This document shows positions 35,000 to 46,500 of a stretch of DNA of 64,000 bases, one piece after another; position 1 is the stretch's first letter, and every line of letters begins with the position of its first letter. This DNA is from Ashinkailepas kermadecensis. Lineage: Eukaryota > Arthropoda > Thecostraca > Neolepadidae. A program made the translations under genes and the position numbers. The notes below the pieces were generated by a model, which had not been told where the DNA came from, ran no database searches, and saw nothing but the letters and a program-made list of their open reading frames with translations. The stretch covers positions 43,501-107,500 of the forward strand of contig JAOTOM010005156.1 in assembly GCA_034440615.1 (NCBI GenBank). Direction: 5' to 3'.

Positions 35000-35315
35000 T
35001 CAAAGAGTTTTAGCCTTGCTCAAGTCGACAGCTTGAAGCTTAGTACGAGGCAATACAGATTTTTTAGTTAACGGTGTCAAATTAATCATGTCATCTAATG
35101 TCGTCGAGTCAACTGTATCATGTGAATCATGTAATGACATTTCGAAAGTGTCATGTGAATCGTCTGCCTTGACAATGATGCAGTTTCTGTCGAGCTGTGC
35201 GCGTCCGACAAGCACACCACTCACACTGCTGGGAAGCAATGTATTTGTATTGCCAATTGTATCGTCAGTGGCTGTACGTATATTGGCTGAAGCAGCATTA
35301 GCACCCACATACACA
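35000..35315 (-). pseudogene. coding-like open frame truncated by a transposable element
   Basis: A minus-strand frame with no stop runs from the 35316 boundary down to a TGA at 35000 (about 104 codons). Composition is protein-like: rich in Ser, Thr, Asp and Leu, with a repeated D-S-H-D-T motif. I do not recognise the family. Its upstream end stops exactly where the CAGTGGCGTA element begins, so the frame may have been cut by that insertion. It could equally be a chance open frame. Confidence 0.3.
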
Positions 35316-35905
35316 CAGTGGCGTATCGATGGGGGGGGAGGGCAAAGGGAAGTTGTCCCCTGAAAGGTTGTGGGCCCCAAAGAATCGCGCCTGGGTTCGG
35401 AAAAATAGCACCAGGTCCCCTAAAAATCCCCTGGCGCCCCCAAATTGCACCGGTGCACTAAAAATAACATTTGGGTACCCAAAAAGTCACACAGAGGCCA
35501 CTGAAATGACGCTGAAAGTCCACAAAATCGAACCGAGGATCCTGAAAATCACATTGGGTCCCAAAAATCGCTCCTGGTCCCTAAAAACGACGATGGAGGC
35601 TACGAAAAATTGGACCGGGGCCCCTGAAAATACCGCTGCCCACAAAAAACGCACCAGGGCCCCCGAAAATCACGCTGGGGATCTCAAAAGTTCTGACAGG
35701 GACCCTCCGGAAATCACGCTATGATCCAAAAAAAGTCTCGTCGTGGGCCCTGAAAATGACGCCGGGTGCTCCAATGAGTCGGGACGGGCACCCGAAAATC
35801 ACGCGGGGGTCCCAAATGTCGGGACCGGGCCCCAGAAAATCACGCTGGGTTACAAAAATGGGTATTGAAATGGCCCCCAGCGTGATCTTCAGGCGCGTGG
35901 CCCCC
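35316..35905 (+). mobile_element. CAGTGGCGTA-type element, copy B, with ~25 degenerate 21-bp units
   Basis: It begins CAGTGGCGTATCGATGGGGG and then carries about 25 units of 19-22 bp following the pattern GG(G/T)CCCCxAAAATCACGC(T/C)G. Units differ at many positions, yet spacing and the CCC...AAAA...CGC skeleton persist. The right end is unclear. Confidence 0.6.
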
Positions 35906-35917
35906 AAAATGGTAAAA

Positions 35918-36040
35918 TGGCTATGTTATCTGCTAACACAATGGGTCTGGAAAGGTAGAGGTGCAGGTGTAAGGCATGGATATTGTGATTTGTTAACTCA
36001 ATGGGTCAGGAAAGGTAGAGGTGAAGGCGTGAGCTATCGC
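35918..36040. repeat. ~60-bp direct duplication
   Basis: Two copies share CAATGGGTCWGGAAAGGTAG followed by AGGTG, the first near 35939 and the second near 35999. Confidence 0.8.
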
Positions 36041-37195
36041 TGTCCTTCCTCCTCCCTAACTCCCCAAAATGATAGATACTAAGGACAAATTATGGGTACT
36101 CAAGAAGTCTTGAAGTGAGCTCTTTTAACCATCTTGACTTTAATTCTAAGCTTGACCATTAATTATTTAAGCAGGTCAATTATAGGTTGCATGAGTCAGT
36201 AAGTCCTGTCCGACTGGCCCACAAGTGCAGCGTCCCTAAATCACAATATTCCAATGGCTGGAGTTTAACGCTGATTGGATTGCTGTTTGCGTCTATTTAG
36301 GATTTGATTGGATCATGTATCCAGATGGATAGCTTTGTGACAAGCCTAGCAGTATTCGACTGAGAGCAACGGATTGGCTTGTCAGTCTTTTTTTGGTTAC
36401 TCGCAAATCTCAACATGAAAATAAAATTAGCGAAGTGAAAATAATGCCTTCGTTTTCAGTCCGTTGGAATTCGCCAATGCTACCACTGCTGATGCTAATG
36501 AACACAGATACAGATATATTCAACATATTTGTAACGGATTGGCTGACATAATATCAGTCTGAGATGTATAGCATCAGTCTGAGATGTATAGCATCAGTCT
36601 GAGATGCTCTACAATTAGCAATGATCAAAATTGTTGCGGCTATAGAAATTCGGACCTGTCGCACCTTTACCAAGTTTCAGCGACAAAGGCGATTTTCGAG
36701 ATTTTTCCAACAATCACACAGCAGTGACTTTGTCGGCCTTATGGTCGACGTACTGCAGGGGCTAGCACATTTTAGGACGAAAGTCCACGACGCATGACGT
36801 CACGTAGCTCTGATACGAGCACCAGGCATTGCCTTAGTTATATCAGCACTCAGAAGCTATTGGTCTGCATGGTTTCGAACCAAGTTCAACTACATGAGAG
36901 TTCAGCATTGTACCCCACCTCAACTATGCTTGGTGTCTGGTACATGCATATCGGCCTCTCGGGCTCAGTTAACAACACCCACCTGAACTCAAACATCATG
37001 AACGTCGACACCACTGGAGATGTTCGGGACTCTTCCCCGCATGGATTTGATATTGCACAGAAAAAGCACAGACAATCGTCAATTTTCTCATTGACGTTTT
37101 ATTCGAGAGTGTATTTTCCATACGGCTTTGGCCCGTGCTGAAGGCGCTGATTAACATAAAATATCACACGAACTTTTGGGCTAAATTAGAATGTA
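36041..37195. other. AT-richer unique stretch with a 20-bp repeat
   Basis: ATCAGTCTGAGATGTATAGC repeats about 2.5 times at 36557-36606. A 115-codon plus frame at 36794-37141 has no family that I recognise. Confidence 0.4.
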
Positions 37196-37402
37196 GCTGG
37201 GGGTGGGGGGGGAGCGATGTCGGTGAGCGCGCCCGTGTGGCGGATATGTTGCTGAGCGGGGCGGGGGGGGAGAGGTTGGGAAGCCGTGCCTGGCTTGCCC
37301 ATACTCTCGCAAAATCGCTACAGATCTAGTATAAGCTGCTTCCCTCAGGGGGGCTCAGGGGGGGGGGGCATGCCCCCCTGGCTGCCCCCTGGCTATGTCA
37401 CT
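37196..37402. mobile_element. possible hAT-like fragment
   Basis: The segment contains GGGGGAGCGATGTCGG, shared with the element at 41022-41375. It ends CTGGCTATGTCACTG, whose reverse CAGTGACATAGCCAG resembles a hAT-type terminus. No matching left end or target-site duplication was found, so this is tentative. Confidence 0.35.
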
Positions 37403-37650
37403 GTCTGTGAGAGATGCGAAATGACCGTACTGCACGTACAATTCGATCACTGTCGTAAAAACGCGGGTCTAGGCGAGGCCGCATAGCACGTAATACGAGC
37501 GTCATGGAAACACGAGCGTCTTGACAACGGAGACGCGATTCGCACGATGAGATGTAGCGGCGTCGTTGTTGGGGTCTGACATGCTAGTTAGTCGTCAGTA
37601 GCCTTCGGTGCTGTGTGTAACATTGGTGAGGCTTCGCAAGCGAATGAAGA

Positions 37651-40600
37651 ATGGCACACAGGGTGTTAGTGGCAACATTTTGTGCGAATCCTTTCAATTC
37701 ACACCCAAAGCATAAGAGGTCAGGTTTGAGACCACTAACCCAGGAATACATCGACAAACATCCCAGTATTACAGGTGTGTTGCATCCAGGGGCAAGCCTT
37801 TGCACCACATGCAGGAAGCAAATTCCGTGGAAAGATCAGCAAATTGCAGATCCCTCACAGCCCAGCACATCAGGTGCACAGCATAGTCGGTCCCAGAGCT
37901 CGACACAGGATACCGCTGAAGCCGAAACATCGTCATCGTCGTCACCCTCACTACCAGCAAGTGATGTCTCTCCCGACAGACAACAAGCTACTGACGATCT
38001 TCGCCGTATTATGTCGGCGGTTGGAGAAATGCCAATCCGCACAGGTAATTTCAGTGCTATATACTAATATTACACATACGTCACGCATATCTTTGTAAAA
38101 CAAAGAGCTCAGTTGTAATGGTTGTAAAAGAAGCACTGGCGGCCGCAGGGGGGGGCAACGGGGCCATGCCCCCTTTGGCTCCGAAAGGGGGGGGCCATCA
38201 TGTCTTTTGGCCCCCTTTGGTTCAGGAGGCGCCCTCTCGGATCGCCTCGGCGCCCTCTCGAATCCACCCGGCGCCCTCGCCAGGCACGCTTCCCACGTCC
38301 CCCCCCAGGATCGGAGAGCGGCGCCCTCTCGGATTCACCCGGCGCCCTCGTCAGGGCTCTTCCCCCCCCAGGATCGAAGAGCGGCGCCCTCTCAGATTCA
38401 CCCGGCGCCCTCGTCAGGGACGCTTGCCACCGCCCCCCTAGGATCGGAGAGCGGCGCCCTCTCGGATCCGCTCGGCGCCCTCTCGGATCGCCTCGGCGCC
38501 CTCGCCGAGTTGGCCCCCCCCCCTTTATCGGCGGTCTGCGGCCGCCAGTGAAAAGATGGGTCACTAGATTATTAAATGCATTCGAAATACTTTTCAATTT
38601 CAACATCGAGGCCTAAATTGTGATAAAATGTGGCAAGCCGTAACCAGACCAGATTGGAATTGTGGGTCCAGGGGGATCGTTCCCGATTGATAACACTGGT
38701 GAGACTATTGTATTTCTTTCAGGTGGGCTTTCTGAAAGCCAACGCCAAAAGAAGGCCAGACAGAAGTTTGACTCAGCGAAAAAGGGAATGAAGCGACGCC
38801 TATCGAAAACGTATCAGGTAGAGATAAACGAACCGGAAGCCGAGGAAAAAGTAAGCGATTTAGAACTCTATGAGAGCATGATGGAGGAACTAGTAGCCAA
38901 ATTCAAGGACCCAAGCACCTCGTACGCAATGAAGCTTCAAATTTTGACATTGTCGCCATTTACCATGTACAAAACTGCTGCAAAGTTCGGTGCCCCCCTG
39001 TACATGGTGCGAAAAGCTCGGGAAGTGAAAGCGACGCATGGAATTTTGGGCACAACTGACAGGAAACTGTCGATTGCTGCTCTCTCCCAGAATAAAAAAG
39101 ACGAGGTCATTAATTTATACCAGCAGGACGACATCAGTAGACCACTACCAGGGCAGAAAGACGTGGTCAGTGTGCGATGTCAGGATGGCATAAGGCGAAC
39201 TTACCAGAAGAGACTGGTCCTTTCGAATTTGAGAGAAGCCTACCATCAATACAAGGAGCAAACTCCTCAGCCTGTTGGGTTCTCCACATTTGCTAGTCTG
39301 CGACCACCTTGGTGCGTGCTAGCCGGCGCTAGCGGGACGCATTCAGTTTGCGTATGCATTCATCATCAAAACCCGAAATTGATGGTTCAAGCCATACGTC
39401 ACGATTTGTCTGTCGTTGATCTTATGAAGAAAGTTGTTTGCTCCGTGGAAAACGAAGAATGTATGTTTCGGCAATGTGACAAGTGTCCCGGAGTCAACGA
39501 GCTCAGGAATTTTCTGACCAGTATGCCGAGTTTGGCAGAGACTGACGAAGTGGAATTTAGACAGTGGATCAGCACGGATCGAACCACGATGGTAAACATG
39601 ACGCAGACCGTTGAAGATTTTATCGAGGGGCTTACTAATGCCATATCAAAGCTAACCAGGCACCACTATACAGCGCGCGTACAGAATGACTTTCTAAAAG
39701 CTCTGAAAGGACAACTACCCGAGGATGAGGCCATCATCTCGGGATATTTTTCCGAAAACTACACCTTTCTGGTGCAAGATGCAGTACAAGGCTACCATTG
39801 GGAGAACGCACAGGCCACTGTCCATCCATTCGTCGTTACAACGCGAGTCCCAGACGGGTCACTGCAAACCAAAAGCTATTGCGTCATAAGTGACGACCTG
39901 CACCACAATACAGCCTCAGTTTACGTGTTCCAAACAAAGGTTCTGGAACGGATGAAATCCGAGAATGAAAATGTCAGAAAGGTGCATTACTTTACAGACG
40001 GCTGTACAGCACAATACAAGAATAAACATAATATAAGGAACATGTGCCTGCACAAGCAGGACTTCAACGTTGACTGCGAGTGGCATTATTTTGCCACCTG
40101 CCATGGAAAAGATCCGTGCGACGGCGTAGGTGGGACCGTGAAACGCCTGACGGCAAGGGCAAGCATTCAGCGGCCAGACGGAGACCAGATATTGACCCCG
40201 GAAGCTATGTTTAACTTCTGCTCGACACACATATCAGGTACTGTTCCTAATTGCAAAAATCATTTTTATTAGCACCACCTAGCGCCATTTTTCGCAATTT
40301 TCTGTCAGATTCTAATTTTCGCGGGATTTTGGGTATTCAGGGCACATCAGCTCAATATACCTAAGCCTTCACTGGTTACCCAGGATCAACAACTGGTCTT
40401 TATAAACAAATAAATAGTCCGTTCACTATGACACCCGTCAAAAGGGCGAGTGAAAGTAGCGCATTTCTTACCCGTTTTCTAGATACTCGTAAAAATATTG
40501 CATATGTGAAATGCTGAAAAGATCGAAGATTGTGCGATCGGGATGACAAATACTTGCAAGGGAGCTGATGAAAATTTCGTCCCACAGGGATCGAATTCAT

Positions 40601-40790
40601 CTACGTCTCCCAGGCGGACATCGAGAAGACAGCGACAATGCTGTCACAGCGTTTCGCTTCAGCAAAACTTGTGAAGGGCACGAGGAGCTTCCACTGTTTT
40701 CGGCCCAGAAGCGCGACTCAGGTGGCCGCATATGCGACTTCGCGGACCTCAACATTCAAACTAGTGAAAACTGTCGTTAATCGAAAATAA
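37651..40790 (+). CDS. three-exon gene: uncharacterised, probably transposase-like zinc-binding protein (703 aa)
   Basis: I splice exon 1 37651-38044, exon 2 38723-40237 and exon 3 40588-40790. The junctions ACAG|GTAATT, TTTCAG|GTGGG, ATCAG|GTACTG and CCCACAG|GGATC are all phase 1, and the joined frame is open to TAA at 40788-40790. Exon 1 has C11-A-N-P-F with later C51-x2-C54, a likely zinc-binding N-terminus, then a Ser-rich linker. Exon 2 opens with a basic stretch. Mid-protein is a second Cys/His cluster (CVCIHHQ, CxxxRQCDKCPG). Next come FTDGCTAQYKN with D557 and CHGKDPCDGVGGTVKRL with D595/D598. Exon 3 adds the block KGTRSFHCFRP. From memory, many unannotated invertebrate proteins share these blocks. 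The acidic residues would fit an RNase-H-fold transposase, but that is inference. An AATAAA overlaps the stop (40786-40791). Confidence 0.8.
38134..38550. mobile_element. hAT-like non-autonomous element inside intron 1 of the three-exon gene
   Basis: 417 bp with perfect 15-bp inverted ends, CACTGGCGGCCGCAG and CTGCGGCCGCCAGTG. It is flanked by AAAAGAAG (38126-38133) and AAAAGATG (38551-38558), a 7/8 match and hAT-like in length. The interior is very GC-rich, with a repeated GGCGCCCTCTCGGAT(C/T) motif and G/C runs. No coding sequence. It sits within the 678-bp intron 38045-38722 and leaves both splice sites intact. Confidence 0.8.
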
Positions 40791-41021
40791 ACCTTTCGCC
40801 GACGCATTCCTTTGAAGCCCGGAGAATGTCTTAAATATAAAAATCCAAAGGAAATCGGAATTTCTATCGGTTCAGTCGCGTGGGGCATCATATTATATCG
40901 CAAGGGACACCATTCTACACTATACAGTGCCCTGAACCCCCCCCCCTCACTCCCTCTTCCCATAAAGATGCCACTCATTGTACACGACTGACGCAGCCCA
41001 CAGGCACTCTGGTCTCCTCCC
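40791..41021. other. 3' flank of the three-exon gene
   Basis: Unique sequence with a C run near 40937-40946. No further exon seen. Confidence 0.4.
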
Positions 41022-41375
41022 CAAGGGCGTCGCCACGGATTTTTATTTGGGGGGTCGGTCCCAGGGACGGATCTAGCCACTCGGTTTAGGGGGACCAGTC
41101 CAGGCCCGGGACTTCTCGACCGGGGGGTGGGGAGGGGGGGGGGGAAGCGATGTCGGCTCGGTGTCTGGTGATTGTATTGTTGACCGGTTGTGTGTTAATG
41201 TCGGATAGTTTTAAGGGAAAATGCTGTGACCGGGGGTGGGGGGAGGGGGGTGGGTGGGGTGGGGGGGGGGGAAGCGATGTCGGATGTCCGGAGTGGTTGT
41301 TTTTTGGGGGTCGACCCCCCCTAATTTTCAAAGTGGGGGTCCGACCCCCCTGACCCCCCGGTGGCGACGCCCATG
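41022..41375. mobile_element. hAT-like non-autonomous element with perfect 8-bp duplication
   Basis: 354 bp. The left end is CAAGGGCGTCGCCACGG, and the reverse of the right end is CATGGGCGTCGCCACCGG. The target-site duplication is CTCCTCCC at 41014-41021 and 41376-41383, an 8/8 match. The interior has G runs and two copies of GGGGAAGCGATGTCGG. It also contains CAGGGACGGATCTAGCC near 41059, possibly the end of a second element nested inside. No coding sequence. Confidence 0.8.
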
Positions 41376-42252
41376 CTCCTCCCCATACCCCCGCCCAATC
41401 CCCACCCTCACTGGATCCACCAGCCACGCTCGCGCTCAGCTCTTCACAACGCTACTCCAAATGGAGGCACATCAGGTGGTATGTTTTTTTGCGATTTTTC
41501 TGACGGTGTCCCAAGAGTGCGCCCACTCTATCGTTGATTGTTTCGTATACAGAATTGCACGGATAATCACAATATGGATGTTTTTCGAAAATCGACACTT
41601 ATACATTTTTCGAAAAATGATATTATATAAAATATATAATGTAAAAAATAATAAAACATGGATGTAAAAATTCATTAAAAATATTATGCAATACCATACT
41701 ACGTCTGCTTTACAAAACATTTTACAGAATGGAAAAATAATGATAAACCTCGGAGTTATATCGCATTGAAATTTGCAATGAGCATAAAAAAATCAGTATA
41801 TGACGTCATCGTGACGTAAAAACCGTGAGACCTAGGGGCCTAAAAAGTTCAGATTCGTATTCTCGGCCCTAGACCACCCCATATAGCAACTTCCTTGGGA
41901 ATTCGACAGGGTGCTGTGTTGAAACAGGCCTTCTGGGTGTCGAGTTTCTGAAGAACTACTCAATACTAGTGACTGGTTAATTTCTGAGAGTCCACTTTTC
42001 TATATGATGATTTCCCTCGAAGTGAAATATCGTGTAGGGAGTGCATAACCTTCAACTTTTTGATTTATGAAATGTCATGGCTAGAAGCTTACATGACTTG
42101 AACAGTGCACTTCTATCAGACCCTGGCTGTGCCCATTGAGACCTTACAGTGAGCCATGGGGGCTCTCTGGATTGTCTCGGTGGACTCCACCTGGAAAATA
42201 AACGTGTCAATGCTCCTGCCAGTTTCCCTTATTAGGCTCATTATACTGCATT
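41376..42252. other. AT-rich unique stretch
   Basis: No gene recognised. A TGACGTCA palindrome occurs near 41802. Confidence 0.35.
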
Positions 42253-42430
42253 CAGTGGCGTCCCTAGGATTTGCGTCAGGATGGGGGCAAACATGTATGT
42301 TGGGGGCCCACCTACCCGATGAAAAAAAAACCTGGATTTCAACCACTATTTTTGAAGGGACCATATTATTTATAAAATAAAATAGTAACGACCATAATTT
42401 TCCTGTGGAAGGGGCCTAATCTACCACCAT
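42253..42430 (+). mobile_element. partial CAGTGGCG-type element
   Basis: It begins CAGTGGCGTCCCTAGGATTT, then GGGGGC and a GGGGGCCCACC motif, like the starts of copies A and B, but lacks their 21-bp array. The right end is not identifiable. Confidence 0.4.
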
Positions 42431-42885
42431 CGTTCGTAAGTCACCGGATTTCAACCCTATCCTCTATTCATTTTTTTCGTATCCCATGATGAGTCAGCTC
42501 ACTCTGCCGAAATTACACCGGTAAAAAAACACTTCATTTTTGTTCTATTTCACGTCTGTCAGTTAATAACGCCCAGTCACCACCAAACCACCATTACTAT
42601 ACGTGTGCACCCGCCTTGCGCATTCGACTCATTCGCCACACTTCGTGCAATTCTGTGTATTCTGCTAGGCTTCCTACGTTTTGCTAGTTGCCAACACATG
42701 ATAGTCTTGTGCCATATGCGGCGTCATGGAATGATTCGTATGGGGGTTCGTTGGGAAAATTCGATGAATTCAAGTCGAATATTAATGATAAATGATATCA
42801 ATGAATCGATCCCATGAGCTTTGATTTATTTCATCTCACTGCTTCAATATGCTTCCAGATTGCCTACCGAACGGAGGCGCTGATT
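42431..42885. other. unique stretch
   Basis: AT-rich sequence. No recognised gene. Confidence 0.35.
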
Positions 42886-43565
42886 TTTCAGTTTCTGTTT
42901 GGGACCCGTTGCGTATTTTCTTCGCGTACTGATGTATTTTATGGCCCCAGCGCATTTTTACTAGTGGCCCGGCACATTTTTGGGACTCCGACGCTTCTTA
43001 GGGCTTCGTTGTTCTTGGTGGCCCATGGTGTTTTTGAGAGATCGGCGCGTTTTGAAGGCTCCGATGTGTTTATCTAGTGCCTGACGCGCCATTTTGTTAT
43101 TTTTCGGAACCTGCTGTCTTTGCGGCCCCGGTGTGCTTTGAGGACCTCCGGTCCGTTCTCGAGAGCTCCCGGTGTGTGGCCACAGCGTTGTTTGCTATGT
43201 TTATTTAGGTGGATTTTTGGTAATCCTGAGCGATTGTCAGGCTCCGGCGCGAGTTTATTGGGCATCGCCGTATTTATTTGATGCCCCGAAGCGAATTATT
43301 GGGGCCCTGACGCAAATTTGTGGGTTAGCGCGATTTTCAGGGACCGGTGCAAGTTCTCGGAGCCCCTCTGTACTTAGTTGGGATCCCGATGCGAATTTGT
43401 CGGCTTCCGAGGGGAACTTGGAGGCCCAATGCGATTATTGTGGAAACCGGCGCGATTCGTTCGGCCCTTGCGGGAGTTTTGGAGGTCTCGCTGTATTGAT
43501 TTTGGTACCCAACGCCATTTTTGGGGCCCCAACGTGAATTTTTGGGTCTCAGCACGACCAGGAGC
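42886..43565 (-). repeat. degenerate 21-bp array, copy C, inverted relative to copies A and B
   Basis: About 30 units of 19-22 bp. Read on the minus strand they follow the same GGGCCCCAAAAATCGCGYYG skeleton as copies A and B. Units are strongly diverged but regularly spaced. No CAGTGGCG terminus is seen at either end. Plus-strand open frames across it are side effects. Confidence 0.7.
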
Positions 43566-46500
43566 TGAATTCATTTGACTAGAAATATTACGAATGGTGA
43601 GCTTCAGATGGCGAGCGAGGCGAGTTGCAAATCTATGCACCAATCAAAATCGATCTTTTTCCTAAATCGATGGAGCTACCAACTGGTGTCGAAAATCGAA
43701 ACTAATCGACACATTTGGAAAAAGCTGGAGGAAACCATGAAAGATTTTCGCCGAGCACACATTTACATTTACCGGCACTTTAGCTTTACACGCACTACAG
43801 CTTTATTGTCCAGGTGTGTACAGTAGAAAATGGTGTTAAATTTATGGACAACGAAACGTCGATTATTTCCAAACGTTCCATGAATGGCCCTTAAAACCTG
43901 CGAATTACCCATGAGGTTATAACATTTCAAGTGGTAACCGCCTTCGATCTGTCGTGGAGCACAAACATTACCAAATATAGACTTTATCCCGGTCTTGAGT
44001 GTTTGTCAACAGAAACTCGTTCTTGAAGGTCAGAGGTCAGAGACCAAGGGTAGAACGTTTCGAAAATGATTGGTCGGGAAGGGGAAAATTATGTTTTGTC
44101 TTGTCATTATTCCACATGCATACATACATTCGGAGAGCAGAATTGTTCGCTTCACATGCCCATCATCTAACATAAATGCATGAAACTATTGACACCACTT
44201 GGTCTCCTCCGTGCTTTCGATCTAGCTACCTATGCAGCAGGGCGTGACACACTGAAGCTGCCTATGCAGGGCAGGGCGTGACAAATTTAAACTTTTTTGG
44301 GCGAAACACGGCTTTCCGGTGAAATTATGGTTTTATTATTGTTATAAAAACGTGATGGAATAATACAAAATCAAACCTTTAGCTTAAGTTAACCACGAAG
44401 ATTCCCTCGGACCTCGAAACCTCGGAAAATTATGCTGCCAACCGGCGGGGAAATATGATGGGATATCCCATAAAATATGGGAAATATTTACCAACCGTTT
44501 AAATAACAAAAGTTATCACACTTGTGGATTTCAATCATCGGAAACCTTCTGATCGCTCCACATTTCGTCTATGTTTACCAACAATCACGTTAAATGCAAC
44601 ACCTTAAGCCCGTCTGCCTGCCCGAAGCCTGGGAGTTGCAAGCTCGACCCTGCCGCCCCACCACGGCGTCGGCCGGTGTCGGCACTTTTTACTGGTGGTG
44701 CTCGCCAGGTGACACTCACAGGTTACTTGCGGGGGTTCCTTCATCTTATCCCGCCCGTTATCCGGCAGGGCCGGATGATGCTTGCGTGACTGACATGTCT
44801 GAAACACGCATACTGTTGATTACATCCGGACATTTTAGCGAAAAATTTATTCATTTTCCTTGTTTTCTCATTGCCTGATATCAACATATTACTGGAAGCC
44901 CATTTTCTGTGACAAGTGGCACACATTAATAAGCAATCCAACGGTTTTTACATTGAGCACCCAGAATGGCGTGATAGAAGAATATAAAAAATGATCGTAT
45001 CCGATCTGCTTATTAATTGTGTACCATTCAGAACACAGCATCGCATTAATGGTGATATTGTCGTAGGAGTTCGCTCATTCTTTTGGAGCTGGTCAGAACT
45101 CTCACAGATTGGATCAACTCCAATGGCCCTATAGACTTTTGCATGGTAGGCGCCGTTCCGTGCAGGTATAACACCAAACTTTGCGGCTGCAGCATCAAAT
45201 TTATATAAATCTGCATTGCAAATGGGCACTGACTGATCATGGGCTGATCACCACCCTTCATGGCTATTGCATCCCCCGTCCCTTATGCTTTTCGGGGATA
45301 TCACCCGAACGCATGGAGATATTACGCTCAACCGTGGCCTATCTTTCAACAGTTGAATATCGGCTCTTTTGAAGGAAAAAATCCGGGTCTCGGCCCATCC
45401 GGGCCTACCTCGGTGTCGACTAATCCGGACCACCGAGCTAGACGAGGTCAATCAGGTCACTGGTTTGGAAAGGTGTCGTCTTGAAAGCTATTTCTACAAG
45501 GCTGTCAAAATGCAGCATTCAACGATACTTCGAAGTATCATATATCGATGTATAGGAATTTGACAAAAAAAGAAAAGAAATATAGTTTGAGGAACGTCTG
45601 GCCAGGAAACGACGTCCGATGAAGGCCCAGACGTAATTGTTCTTTCTACGTTCGGAATTTTCAGCCCAACTACGGCAACTAAAAACAGGAATATATGTGA
45701 TAGAGGACCATGTTCTCTATAGGTGTGCGACGTTTCAGGTCGATGTAAGGTCAGGTCGCGAATATATTACTGGAAATGTTTTCCTGTACCCCTCTCCTCC
45801 GAAATGACGAAGTGCATGCCTTCTACATGTATCTTAATGTGTGTGCCACTAAGATCATCACAGGTCAATGACCCAGGTTACCTGGTGTGGGTCAAGTTAA
45901 GTTTTGTGGAACAAAGTGATTTTCATAGTAGGTTTTAGTGTTCAGTTCCAATTCAATTATATTTTAGCTCCCTCAGCTCCAGCTCTTTCGAACAGCTCTT
46001 CCAGCTCTCTTATTACCACAGTACTACACACATTATAAAAATGGATGATATATAAAAAGTATTCCTCTAAAGTGAGTGACCTTTGTCTGATCAGCTATGA
46101 CTATGTGACCTTTGTCTGATCAGCTACGACTATGTGACCTTTGAGCACCATAATGGGCATCTAGTCATTCCAAGGTCACTGGTCTTTGTTTAATCACTAT
46201 ATCGTTCTTAGTTTGAGGTTACGGTATAATTACGTCCGAATACCTAAAACGCTATTGATTCCCTCGCTTCCTAAGCATGATCTTGACTTTCAATTCGAGC
46301 TTTGATAACACCAACGTATTAGTCCGAGGCTATGTTATCTATATATGTTAGATTTTACCCGGAATTGTCATTTCCTTAGCGGCTAGAAGTCGAAAATCGG
46401 CAGAATCATCCTGTTAGTTGGCGAAACCCGACCTTGGCCTCTTTCAACTGACCTGGAAGGCAAACGGGAATAGATAGACCACATTCGCCGATACTACTGA

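Noticed and set aside
36850..36900. Possible tRNA T-arm (GGTTTCGAACC)
   Set aside because: The flanking stem does not pair, and no D- or anticodon arm fits on either strand.
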